Both the position numbers and the translations under genes were made by a program. A model generated the notes under the pieces. That model saw nothing but the letters and a program-made list of their open reading frames with translations, searched no databases and was not told the origin of the DNA. Shown here piece after piece: positions 1 through 8,058 of a stretch of 64,000 nucleotides of DNA; position 1 is the stretch's first letter; every line of letters starts with the position of its first letter. The DNA is from a bacterium (GTDB taxonomy: Bacteria; Verrucomicrobiota; Verrucomicrobiia; Limisphaerales; J093): the NCBI GenBank assembly GCA_021780105.1, contig JAJXZJ010000035.1:40440-104439 (forward strand), in the 5' to 3' direction.

Positions 1-87
1 TTGTCTCAGAATGCCGGCGACGTGACCCGCTTCGCTCCCAGACAAGGTGAATCGGCGCCGGCCTTCCGGGCAGTGGAAAGCCGGTGT

Positions 88-184
88 GGAGGTGTAGGGC
101 GACCTGGTGGCGCTCCTGGTCTTCAAAACCAGCGTGGGGCTCAACAAAGTCCCAGGTGGGTTCGATTCCCATCCACCTCCGCCA
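88..184 (+). tRNA. selC: tRNA-Sec (anticodon UCA)
   Basis: This is the selenocysteine tRNA. The acceptor stem pairs GGAGGTG with CACCTCC, the discriminator is G and CCA is encoded. The anticodon stem is CTGGT/ACCAG around a seven-base loop whose middle bases are TCA (123-125), which reads UGA. A long variable arm (about 134-153) and a T-arm with TTCGATT complete the 97-nt molecule, longer than ordinary tRNAs and close to the E. coli selC layout. It sits directly upstream of a candidate selenoprotein gene and a few kb from selD, selB and selA, so the whole Sec decoding apparatus is local. Confidence 0.96.
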
Positions 185-284
185 AACAATGCCAAAAGTT
201 GAAGGACGAAGGCATAAAGTAAATGCACCTGTTGCCAGCCACTCGCGGGTTTCAGCCTTTGGCTTTTAGGTTTTGGCCTTATCC

Positions 285-659
285 ATGAGCCGCATCCCCC
301 AGCCACCCGTGAATCTCGCCTTGCGCGATGCGGAGCGCCACGATTTCTGGCTGGGATTCGTCGTGGTGCTGGCCGGACTGCTGCTGGCGTTTTGCGGCGC
401 GCAGCACCTGACCAGCGTGGGAACGGTCGAAGGCGCCAGCGCGAGCGAGCCCGACCTGATCAAGGCGTTTTCCTTCGGCGGCCTGCAATACGCGAGCGAG
501 CAGGCGCCGCCCAAGCCGCCGAAACCCACGGGCGACCCCGCCGCTGATGCCGCCGCGCTTGCCAAGTGGGACCAACAGCAGGCCGGCGTCCGGCCGCCCG
601 ACTGGAAGGTCCGCGTGGACATCGGCGCGAAGACGCCCTGTCCTACGTGAGTGAAGTAA
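285..659 (+). CDS. Candidate selenoprotein: small membrane-anchored protein ending CPT-UGA-VK
   Basis: Read conventionally the gene stops at a UGA at 648-650 after 121 residues. Read through, it ends Cys119-Pro-Thr-Sec122-Val-Lys and stops at TAA 657-659. CxxU is the classical redox motif of selenoproteins, here at the extreme C-terminus. There is one membrane segment near residues 20-40, then a Pro/Ala-rich extracytoplasmic part. I do not recognise the family. ATG 285 is preferred over the TTG four codons earlier. A hairpin begins 15 nt after the UGA (separate entry). The downstream gene encodes an iron-sulfur membrane protein that could supply electrons. Sec insertion is inferred from context and motif; if UGA is a plain stop, the protein simply lacks two residues plus Sec. 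Confidence 0.6.
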
Positions 660-665
660 GTTTTT

Positions 666-684
666 CGGCCACATGGCGTGGCCG
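666..684 (+). promoter_or_regulatory. SECIS-like hairpin after the CPT-UGA codon
   Basis: CGGCCAC (666-672) pairs perfectly with GTGGCCG (678-684) around the pentaloop ATGGC. The flanking TTTT (662-665) can pair with AAAA (688-691) across a small bulge. The loop starts 22 nt after the UGA at 648-650, inside the spacing known for bacterial SECIS elements, which bind the C-terminal domain of SelB. No T-run follows on either strand in the position a terminator needs. The guanines lie at loop positions 3-4 rather than 1-2, which departs from the usual bacterial consensus. A second UGA in this locus has a very similar hairpin. Confidence 0.5.
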
Positions 685-797
685 GCGAAAAGGCCGACTG
701 GCGCATTCCGGAGTCCGCGGGGAGAGCCGGACTTGGTTTTGATTCAGGCCGGCGATCGCCGTTGTTTTGGGAGCGGCCGGCAAATTGTGGATTTGTT

Positions 798-1670
798 ATG
801 GACGGTTCTGGTGAACATGGTCGGTCGCAGACAGCGACAGCGCTGGGCCGGAAGCTTTCGCGCCTTCGTCCGTGGGTCCAAACCAGCTTCCTCGGTGTGT
901 GGCTCGCCCCGGTGGGCCAGTGGCTGCACGCGATTCCCGGCTGCGTTTTCCATTGTTACTCCTGTCCGCTCTCGTCGTTTGCCTGTCCCGTGGGCGTCGC
1001 CGCGAATTACGCCGCGCTGCTGCCCGCCGCATTCGAGGTGCCCTATCTTTTGATCGGGATACTGCTGGTCATCGCCGCGGCCAGCGGAAGTCTGGTCTGC
1101 GGCTGGGCGTGCCCCTTTGGTTTTCTGCAAGACTGGCTGGCGAAAATCCCGCTGCCGAAGCTGCGCCTGCCTGCCTGGACCGGCTGCCTGCGCTACGTCG
1201 TGTTGGTGGGCCTGGTGTTGCTGCTGCCCATGATTCTCGGATTCCAGGGCATTCCGTTCGACGAACAATCTGTGTCAATCTGCCGGCTCTGCCCGGCCGG
1301 CGCGCTCGAGGCGGGCCTGCCTTATTCCGTGAAGAGCTATCTTGCCGGCCAGGGCTGGTTGATGAGCTGGTTCAAGACGGCGATCCTCGTCACATTTCTG
1401 GCGTCGGCGATGTTCATCCACCGACCGTGGTGTCGGTTGTTCTGTCCGCTTGGCGGATTTCTCGCGCTCTTCAACCGCGTCAGCCTCTTTCACCTGCGGT
1501 TCAATGCAAAGGAATGCGTCGAGTGCAACCTCTGCCGCAGCCGGTGCTCGATGGGCGTGAAGGTGGACGAGAAAGTCAACGTCAGCGGTTGCGTCCGCTG
1601 TCTCGAATGCGTGAAGTGCGGCGCACTCGAACCTGCCTTCGCGCTGCCCGCAGGCAGGGCCAAAGACTAA
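798..1670 (+). CDS. NapH/NosR/CcoG-like 4Fe-4S membrane protein
   Basis: A polytopic membrane protein of 290 residues from ATG 798; the frame is open further upstream but that part shows nothing conserved. It carries the cysteine motifs of the NapH/NosR group: CYSCPLSSFACPVG near the N-terminus, CGWACPFG, CRLCPAG and CRLFCPLG, each beside membrane helices, then two ferredoxin-type clusters (CVECNLCRSRCSMG and CVRCLECVKCG) at the C-terminus. Such proteins pass electrons from quinol to periplasmic partners. The gene follows the CPT-UGA gene with about 140 bp between, so I infer that it reduces that protein's thiol/selenol pair. It is convergent with selD, with an inverted repeat between the two stop codons. 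Confidence 0.8.
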   Translation: MDGSGEHGRSQTATALGRKLSRLRPWVQTSFLGVWLAPVGQWLHAIPGCVFHCYSCPLSSFACPVGVAANYAALLPAAFEVPYLLIGILLVIAAASGSLVCGWACPFGFLQDWLAKIPLPKLRLPAWTGCLRYVVLVGLVLLLPMILGFQGIPFDEQSVSICRLCPAGALEAGLPYSVKSYLAGQGWLMSWFKTAILVTFLASAMFIHRPWCRLFCPLGGFLALFNRVSLFHLRFNAKECVECNLCRSRCSMGVKVDEKVNVSGCVRCLECVKCGALEPAFALPAGRAKD

Positions 1671-1672
1671 AC

Positions 1673-1717
1673 GCTGAAGGCTGAAACCGATGAAGAATCG
1701 CGCCTTCAGCCTTCAGC
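1673..1717. terminator. Inverted repeat between convergent NapH-like gene and selD
   Basis: GCTGAAGGCTGAA at 1673-1685 and TTCAGCCTTCAGC at 1705-1717 form a perfect 13-bp stem with a 19-nt loop. The right arm runs into the last codons and stop of selD. It lies exactly between two convergent genes, as expected for a bidirectional terminator, but there is no long T-run. Confidence 0.5.
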
Positions 1718-3322
1718 CTTCGGCATTTTATCCAGATTCTCCTGATAAAACAGCTTCACCGGCGCGCCGCCCATCGCGATGGCGCACCACGCCGCCTCGT
1801 CCAGTTCCGCCTGGCTGAGGCCCAGCTCGCGCGCCCGGCGGAGGTGCGCGTCAAAGCACGGCGCGCAGCGGCTGAAGACGACCAGGCTGAAGAGGATTAA
1901 CTCCTTCGTCCGTTCGTTCACGGCGCCGGCTGTTTGAACCGAACGCATGAACGCGCCGAAGGCCCGTTGCGATTCCGCCACGGCGCCGGCCGCAGGTTCG
2001 CGATTGAAAATGTCCGCGCAGCAGCCTTCGCTGTGCGCCTCGGGAATCGAATTGGGTGAACTCATGGAAACGCCTTCCGGCTGGTTGCGGTTTGGTTCCA
2101 TCAAAGTGGTCGCAGTTTTTTCCCGCGCATTCGCCGCGAAGAAAATTTCTCCCACGGTGCCATTGATAATTTCGCCGATGACAAAGCCGTCGGCGCCGCG
2201 CCGCGCCAGTGCTTGAAGCAATATTTCCCGCCGCCCGGCCGGCACGGCGATCAACAGCCCGCCCGATGTCTGCGCGTCGAAGCCGAGATTCACCAGCGCC
2301 TCATCCACGCCGGGTGCGCCGCGCAGGCCGTCGCCGACGTATTCGCGGTTTCGCTCGATGGCGCCGGGCACGACGCCCTGCCGCAGCAAATCCAGCGTGC
2401 CATCAAACGCCGGCAGCGCGTCCGCAAACACCCGCGCGGTCAGCCCTCCGGTTCGCAGCATCCGCCGCAGGTGCGCGAACAGGCCGAAGCCCGTCACGTC
2501 CGTGCAGGCCGAGGCGCCGGCTTCGAGCATCGCCTCCGCCGCCGCGCGGTTCAGCGTGGCCATTGAAGCTTCCGCCGCAGCGAGGCCCGTGGCGTGGGCG
2601 CGACCGATCTGCCGGGCAAACGTCAGCACGCCGGTGCCAAGCGGTTTGGTCAGCACCAGCGCATCGCCGACGCGCGGAGTTTCCAACGCCGCGGCGACTG
2701 CTGGGTCAATAGTGCCGGTGATGGCGAAGCCGAGTTTGATTTCGTCGTCCTTGAGACTGTGGCCACCGACGAGTGCCACGCCGGCGTCGGCCAGGACTTC
2801 CATCGCGCCGGCGAGCAGGTGAAACATGATTTCGCCCGGCAGCTTCTCAGACGGAAACGCCAGCACGCTCAACGCCGTGCGCGGCGTCCCGCCCATCGCG
2901 TAGATGTCGGAAAGACAGTTTGCCGCGCAGATGCGGCCGAACAGATGCGGGTCGTCCACGCAGGGTGTGAACACGTCCACCGTCTGCACGAGGCAGAGGT
3001 TGTCCGCGATGCGGTAAACCGCCGCGTCGTCACCGGCGGCCAGGCCGGAGATCACGGCGGGATCATTCACCGCCGGCAACCGCCCCAGCACGGCGTCGAG
3101 GTCCGCCGGGGCGATCTTCGACGCGCAGCCGGCGTTGTGGACCAACTCGGTCAATTTCACCTGCGTGACGTCCACCGGGTCGGGCCGCTCGCCGGCGCAA
3201 GGGCAGATGCCTTGGTCTGTGAACACGTCGCACGGGCAGGGCCGGCGCACGTCGCAGATGCAGTGGCCGAGCTGCCGCGACCGCTCCATGACCAAATGGC
3301 GTTTGGCGAGATCAACCTCCAT
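1706..3322 (-). CDS. selD: Selenophosphate synthetase with triple-CxC N-terminus and fused AhpD-like domain
   Basis: SelD makes selenophosphate from selenide and ATP. The core runs from about residue 50 to 395, with the catalytic pair in HNAGCASK (Cys66, Lys69); this copy uses Cys, not Sec. Before it lies an unusual extension with three CxC motifs (C21-I-C23, C29-P-C31, C40-P-C42) reminiscent of ferredoxin:thioredoxin reductase cysteines. After the core the frame continues without a stop into a carboxymuconolactone decarboxylase/AhpD-like domain of about 120 residues with the redox motif RCAPCFDAH. An internal ATG at 2065 has GGAAGG about ten bases upstream, so this domain may also be made separately. 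The start ATG 3322 sits one base after the stop of the upstream gene. Confidence 0.9.
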   Translation of the reverse strand: MEVDLAKRHLVMERSRQLGHCICDVRRPCPCDVFTDQGICPCAGERPDPVDVTQVKLTELVHNAGCASKIAPADLDAVLGRLPAVNDPAVISGLAAGDDAAVYRIADNLCLVQTVDVFTPCVDDPHLFGRICAANCLSDIYAMGGTPRTALSVLAFPSEKLPGEIMFHLLAGAMEVLADAGVALVGGHSLKDDEIKLGFAITGTIDPAVAAALETPRVGDALVLTKPLGTGVLTFARQIGRAHATGLAAAEASMATLNRAAAEAMLEAGASACTDVTGFGLFAHLRRMLRTGGLTARVFADALPAFDGTLDLLRQGVVPGAIERNREYVGDGLRGAPGVDEALVNLGFDAQTSGGLLIAVPAGRREILLQALARRGADGFVIGEIINGTVGEIFFAANAREKTATTLMEPNRNQPEGVSMSSPNSIPEAHSEGCCADIFNREPAAGAVAESQRAFGAFMRSVQTAGAVNERTKELILFSLVVFSRCAPCFDAHLRRARELGLSQAELDEAAWCAIAMGGAPVKLFYQENLDKMPKAEG

Positions 3323-3323
3323 G

Positions 3324-4076
3324 TCATGCCCCAAGCGTTCGCGGTTTAAAGAGTTCAGGGTGAGCGTCTCTAAATTCTGTCTTGAATGCCTCTTCCCCCT
3401 CTTCAAGTTCTTCCAATAGATATTTTCTATATTTCTTTTGGCTCAAACGTAACGCCTCGCGTGAACATCCTTGCTTCACAGACTCGATTTCAAAAACCTC
3501 ACTTACCAGATACTCGATATGCTCCCAGGTTGATTTTTCTCCCTCCTCTCCTTTTTGTCGCTGGCGAATGTATGATGAGCCTTCTTGGTAATAGAGCGCA
3601 ATCCAATGACAAAAGCTTTGGTGCAAGACTCTTTCGCTTAACTGGTTTCCGTATAGGTAAAATCCGAGGTTGTCAAAGAAATCCAGAATCGGCTCTATTT
3701 CAGCAGCATCCGGAATCTTACCCCAATCTCCAGTGTCCGAATATTGGAGCAAGACTGCAGCAGCCTTCCCACGTTGTTCCGTCATATCGGAGAAAAATTC
3801 CTTCTCAAATCGAAGCACCAGACTGGGGTCATAGGCTCGCTTGAGGTGAGCCTTGTAAGTTGCGGAAACGCCAGCAGCAACGGCGAATATCACCAAAATG
3901 CCAGCGATTACCAGCCTGAGGCATGATTTTTGGCTGACGTCGTGAGTGCTGGACTGAATAGATGGGCCTACATACGTCGCAATCGCCAACAAGAAGCCAA
4001 TAGCTGCGGCCTCCCAGTCAAGGTAAAGTGACAGTTTAAAAATCTTTTTCCTTTTTGGCCATTTGATCGTTGACAT
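3324..4076 (-). CDS. Hypothetical two-helix membrane protein, AT-rich insert
   Basis: A 250-residue protein of unknown function. Two hydrophobic segments (about residues 20-38 and 52-70) are followed by a long soluble, charged C-terminal part with many Glu/Lys residues, a layout resembling small phage-defence or DUF4760-type proteins, though I cannot assign a family. The DNA is clearly more AT-rich than the neighbours and uses A/T-ending codons, which suggests horizontal acquisition. It lies between selB and selD, ending one base before the selD ATG, so it would be cotranscribed with the selenium genes. Confidence 0.7.
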   Translation of the reverse strand: MSTIKWPKRKKIFKLSLYLDWEAAAIGFLLAIATYVGPSIQSSTHDVSQKSCLRLVIAGILVIFAVAAGVSATYKAHLKRAYDPSLVLRFEKEFFSDMTEQRGKAAAVLLQYSDTGDWGKIPDAAEIEPILDFFDNLGFYLYGNQLSERVLHQSFCHWIALYYQEGSSYIRQRQKGEEGEKSTWEHIEYLVSEVFEIESVKQGCSREALRLSQKKYRKYLLEELEEGEEAFKTEFRDAHPELFKPRTLGA

Positions 4077-4146
4077 ATTTGAAGGTGGTGTTGTTTTGCG
4101 GGATGTCTAGCCCTTAAAGCCTAAAAACGTCTGTTTTAGTAAGCGT

Positions 4147-6096
4147 CTATAAAAGCAGTCTCCTCGCTTCCACACCCGGCGTGCGGTGGTTGCTGGAACG
4201 AACGGTGAAACGCAGCCGGTCGAGATGATCCAGCAGCGGCACGGCGAACTTGCGGCTGACGCCGAGCGCGTCGCGAAATTCCATCGTCGTGAACGCCGGC
4301 GCGCGCCGGAAAAGCTTCAGCGCAACTTGCACTCCCGCCTCGACCGCGTCGCGGTGCATCCAAACCTTGTCGTCCAAGCGCACAACCACGCCGCGTTCGG
4401 CGAGCAGTTTCATCAACGCGGCGACGCGCGGCAGCGGCTCGCCGATTGCCGCAACCAGTTCCTCCAAACCCGGCGGCGTCCAGCCGGCTGCCTTAAATCT
4501 CACCTCGATCTGCCCGCTCAATTGCTGGTCGCGGTCGGCCACTTGCGGCTGCCAATTGGTCACGGCCAGCAACTCGCCACGGCGCTGGATTTGGCCGGTT
4601 TCGATCAACTGCGCGGCTGCGAGCTCGAACACCGCCGCGTCGCATTTCAGCACGGCCAGCAGTGTGTCGCGGCCGGCGCCGGCGCGCTGCGGATTGGCGG
4701 TGTGGAACGTTTGCAGCTCCGCGAGCAACGCGGCGGCGGTCTGGTCGCGAATTTCGCGATGCACCCACGCCCCGCCGGCCGTCGGCAGCACGCGTCCCCC
4801 GGCGTGCAACTGTTCCAGTTGGGCGGCCAATTCGTCGGCGTGAAGGAGGCAGTGTCGCTCCAACTCGCCGGCGGTGACGGGCGTGGCGCTTTCCCGCACC
4901 ATGAGTTCGCACCAGCGCGACGCATCGTCCATCGCGTCTCGTCGGGCGCGGAGCGCGTCAATCGTCCATGGCTTGCGGCGATGCAAGCGGACGTTGCTGA
5001 TGCCCAAAATCCGCCCGCCGCCGATGGTGGTCAGGCCGTCGCGCGCCGCGTCCGCCACATTCAGGCGAAGCACGAAACGTTCGCCAGGCGCCAACGGCAG
5101 CGGCTCCGCCAGCCGGAGCTGCACCATTTGGCGGTCGCCGGCGCACATTTCGGATTGTTCCAGCATCGCCACGCGTGCCGAGACCGCGGCGGTGCCGACG
5201 TGCAGCTGTGCTGCGACGTAATCCTCGACCTTGCCGGGCACCGTCGCTAGAAGGCGCAACTCCGCCTCGGCCATCGCCACCAGCGGCAGGGCGTCGGCTT
5301 CGCCGAGCACCATGCCGCGCCGGACGGCGAGGTGGTCCAGTTCCGGCAGGTTGAGCGCGACACATTCGCCGGCGCGTCCTTCGGCCGCGTCTTCGCCATA
5401 CACCTGCATCCGCCGCACGCGGCCGGACAAGCCGGACGGCAGCAGCCGCAGGTGATCGCCAGTCCGCACACGCCCGCTGGTGGGAATGCCGGTGACGATC
5501 GTGCCGGCGCCACGAATCGTGAACACGTCTTCCACCCACAGGCGAAACCGGCCGGCACACGGGCGGTCTTCGCACCGGCCGACGACCTCGTTCAGCGCAT
5601 CGAAGAAACCGTCGAAGCCCTCGCCGGTGACGTTGGACAGCGGGCAAATCGGCGCTCCGGCGAGGAAGGTGCCGGCGAGCAGGCGGCGCAAATCGCGGAC
5701 GACAAACTCACGCCGCGCCGCGTCCACGAGGTCGATTTTCGTCAGCGCCACCACGCCGTGGCGCAGGCCCATCAGCGTCAAAATGTGCAGGTGTTCGTGC
5801 GTCTGCGGCATGATGCCATCGTCTGCGGCGACGACGAAAATCACCACGTCAATGCCGTGCGCGCCGGCCACCATGTTGCGGATGAAGTCCACGTGGCCTG
5901 GCACGTCCACGACACCGACGACGCGTTGGTCGGCCAGCCGGCACGGCGCGAAACCGAGGTCAATCGTCAGCCCGCGCTGTTTTTCCTCGGCCATCGTGTC
6001 GGTTTCGCAGCCGGTGAGGAGCTTGACCAGCGCGGTTTTCCCGTGGTCCACGTGCCCGGCGGTGCCGAGCATGACGTTGCGGCGCGGAGTGCTCAT
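4147..6096 (-). CDS. selB: Selenocysteine-specific elongation factor SelB
   Basis: SelB is the GTPase that delivers Sec-tRNA-Sec to UGA codons marked by a SECIS hairpin. The G1 motif GHVDHGKT is at residues 14-21, followed by DVPGH and TKID in the G domain. The middle carries EF-Tu-like beta-barrel domains and the C-terminal third (about 400-649) has the winged-helix character that binds the SECIS hairpin. At 649 residues it is full length. Its ATG overlaps the selA stop by four bases (ATGA), so translation is coupled. Its presence makes in-frame UGA codons nearby worth testing. Confidence 0.95.
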   Translation of the reverse strand: MSTPRRNVMLGTAGHVDHGKTALVKLLTGCETDTMAEEKQRGLTIDLGFAPCRLADQRVVGVVDVPGHVDFIRNMVAGAHGIDVVIFVVAADDGIMPQTHEHLHILTLMGLRHGVVALTKIDLVDAARREFVVRDLRRLLAGTFLAGAPICPLSNVTGEGFDGFFDALNEVVGRCEDRPCAGRFRLWVEDVFTIRGAGTIVTGIPTSGRVRTGDHLRLLPSGLSGRVRRMQVYGEDAAEGRAGECVALNLPELDHLAVRRGMVLGEADALPLVAMAEAELRLLATVPGKVEDYVAAQLHVGTAAVSARVAMLEQSEMCAGDRQMVQLRLAEPLPLAPGERFVLRLNVADAARDGLTTIGGGRILGISNVRLHRRKPWTIDALRARRDAMDDASRWCELMVRESATPVTAGELERHCLLHADELAAQLEQLHAGGRVLPTAGGAWVHREIRDQTAAALLAELQTFHTANPQRAGAGRDTLLAVLKCDAAVFELAAAQLIETGQIQRRGELLAVTNWQPQVADRDQQLSGQIEVRFKAAGWTPPGLEELVAAIGEPLPRVAALMKLLAERGVVVRLDDKVWMHRDAVEAGVQVALKLFRRAPAFTTMEFRDALGVSRKFAVPLLDHLDRLRFTVRSSNHRTPGVEARRLLL

Positions 6097-7520
6097 GCCG
6101 CGATCCGGCTCAGCGCGCTGGCGATCGCCGGCAGTTGTTCATCAGCCACCGTGCGGACATCGAGCAGCACGCGCTCGTGTTCGATGCGGCCAAAGACACA
6201 GGCCTCGTCCAGACGCAACCGCCGCGCCAGTTCCGCCGCGCTCATGCCGGGGACGACGACCGTGACGGCAACGCTCTCAATTGCCTCGGTGGGCAGCGAA
6301 CCGCTGCCGAGGTAAGCCGCGCTGTCCACCAACGTCACCCTGACCTTCGGCGCTGCCGCGACGATCGAACCGGCCAGCTTGTTCGCCCGGGCCTTCAGCG
6401 TCTCAGGCGGCGTGTCCAGCATCCGGTAAGTCGGGTGTTCGCGGCGCAGGCGTTCCGGATCGCGGAACAGCGGCAGCGTCCGTTCCAAGACCATCAGGCA
6501 GGTTTTGTCCACGCGGATGGCACGCATCAACGGGTGTTTCCGGAGCCGGTCAATGAGGGATTTTCTGCCGACGATCACGCCCGACTGGCTTGCGCCGATG
6601 AGCTTGTCGCCGCTGAACAGGACGACATCGGCGCCGGCTTCAATGGATTCACGAACCGTCGGCTCGTGCGGCAGTCCGAACTGCTCCAAGCCCACCAGCG
6701 CGCCGGCACCAAGATCGTCCATCAGCAGGAGGCCGCGGCTGTGCGCCAGCTCCGCGAGCTGGCGCAAGGCAACTTCGCTCGTGAAGCCGATCACGCGGTA
6801 GTTGCTCGGATGCACGCGGAGAATCGCCGCGGTGTGTTCGCCGATCGCCCGCTGGTAATCCTTGAGATGGGTGCGGTTCGTGGCGCCGACCTCGACCAGC
6901 CGCGCGCCGCTCTGGGCCATGACTTCCGGCAGCCGGAACGAACCGCCGATTTCGATGAGCTGTCCGCGCGAAACGATGACTTCCCTCGGCGCCGCCAGCG
7001 CGGCGAGCACGAGCAGCGTGGCCGCGGCGTTGTTGTTCACGACCGTGGCCGCCTCCGCGCCGGTCAGTTCGGTCAGGATCGGTTCAAGGAGTTCGTCGCG
7101 CTCGACGCGTTCGCCGGTTTCGCGGTCCACGGCGAGCGTGCAATAGCCACTCAACTCGCCGCGCATCGAGTCCACGACGACACCGGGAAAAACGGCGCGG
7201 CCGAGACCGGTGTGCAGGATGACGCCCGTGGCGTTGATGGCTTCCCGCACCCGTGGCACCGTGGCCTCGCGCAACAGACCTGCCGCCGCCGTCAGGATGG
7301 TTTCGACCGCGGCGTCTTCAGCCCGACCATCCGCGAGGACGCGGCGGCGGGCTTGCGCGACGGCCCGGCGCAGGCAGACCGTGACGAGCCCGGGCGGGTG
7401 CGATGCCAGCCAGCGTTCCACTTCGCGATGCTTCAGCAGCTCCGAGATGGAAGGAAGCTGCGGGAGCAACGCCTGTTTGTCGTCCGCCTGCATGGTTGCG
7501 CCTGTGGTTGAGCGCAGCAT
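6093..7520 (-). CDS. selA: L-seryl-tRNA(Sec) selenium transferase SelA
   Basis: SelA is the PLP enzyme that converts Ser-tRNA-Sec to Sec-tRNA-Sec using selenophosphate. The protein is about 475 residues from ATG 7520, close to the usual 460-470; an ATG at 7493 would also work. The PLP-binding lysine lies in FSGDKLIGASQSG (Lys306 from this start), and the N-terminal QLPSISELLKHREVERW segment matches the tRNA-binding region of the family. It is the first gene of the selA-selB unit and overlaps selB by four bases. Confidence 0.95.
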   Translation of the reverse strand: MLRSTTGATMQADDKQALLPQLPSISELLKHREVERWLASHPPGLVTVCLRRAVAQARRRVLADGRAEDAAVETILTAAAGLLREATVPRVREAINATGVILHTGLGRAVFPGVVVDSMRGELSGYCTLAVDRETGERVERDELLEPILTELTGAEAATVVNNNAAATLLVLAALAAPREVIVSRGQLIEIGGSFRLPEVMAQSGARLVEVGATNRTHLKDYQRAIGEHTAAILRVHPSNYRVIGFTSEVALRQLAELAHSRGLLLMDDLGAGALVGLEQFGLPHEPTVRESIEAGADVVLFSGDKLIGASQSGVIVGRKSLIDRLRKHPLMRAIRVDKTCLMVLERTLPLFRDPERLRREHPTYRMLDTPPETLKARANKLAGSIVAAAPKVRVTLVDSAAYLGSGSLPTEAIESVAVTVVVPGMSAAELARRLRLDEACVFGRIEHERVLLDVRTVADEQLPAIASALSRIAA

Positions 7521-7694
7521 GAAGAACTCGCGGCAGCCGGTCAACTGCGCTCCGGCCGGCCGTCGGCACGCGGCGGCCCGACGCCTTTTGACAGCCGCCG
7601 GTTGCTGTTTTACGGTCTGGCAGCCAGAAACGAAACGATTGTCATGCGCGCTGCGTGTATCAACGCAAGCGCCACCGGGAAGCGAGGCCATGTC

Positions 7695-8030
7695 ATGAAT
7701 GCCGAATTGCCGCCGATGGTGAAGTCGGGTGCCGAACCGGGCGCACCGTCAAATCCGCCAACGAACCTGGGCCGCGTGGGCATGGCGCTTTCGTTCGTCG
7801 CGCCCGCGGTGTTTCTCGTTTTCCTGTTGCTGCGACCGGGCTGAGGTTCTGGCCTGGCAGTCCTTGGCGGACTGTGTCTATTCCTCGTCCCGCCGGTGGC
7901 GTTGATCGTAAGTCTGATTGCGGTCATTCGCGGGCCGGGCCGGCCCGCGGCCATCGTCGGGTTGGTCCTGGCCGTCTTGAGCCTGTTGTTCTTCTTCGCG
8001 CTTCCCGTGCTCGTGGCCCTGTGCCGATAG
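7695..8030 (+). CDS. Small membrane protein with in-frame UGA at codon 50 (candidate selenoprotein or nonsense mutant)
   Basis: From ATG 7695 the frame runs 49 codons to a TGA at 7842-7844, then stays open for 61 more codons to TAG 8028-8030. The part after the TGA is strongly hydrophobic and clearly coding in character: GSGLAVLGGLCLFLVPPV, then a second helix, a short RGPGRP loop and a final helix ending VLVALCR. The first part has one helix (about residues 30-46). Together it reads as one three-helix protein of 111 residues, resembling small DUF4190-like proteins. A hairpin starts 13 nt after the TGA. Because it lies between selA and a redox gene pair, Sec insertion is possible; but no Cys flanks the UGA, so a recent nonsense mutation is the main alternative. 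Confidence 0.5.
7858..7874 (+). promoter_or_regulatory. SECIS-like hairpin after the second in-frame UGA
   Basis: CAGTCC (7858-7863) pairs with GGACTG (7869-7874) around the pentaloop TTGGC. The loop begins 19 nt after the UGA at 7842-7844. The loop ends in TGGC and is closed by C-G, like the hairpin at 666-684. It lies inside the coding frame, as bacterial SECIS elements normally do. Confidence 0.4.
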
Positions 8031-8058
8031 TTGAACGGCGGCAGCGCATCGGCCTGGC

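Noticed and set aside
1706..3322. SelD as a selenoprotein itself
   Set aside because: Its active-site position is a Cys codon (Cys66), not UGA.
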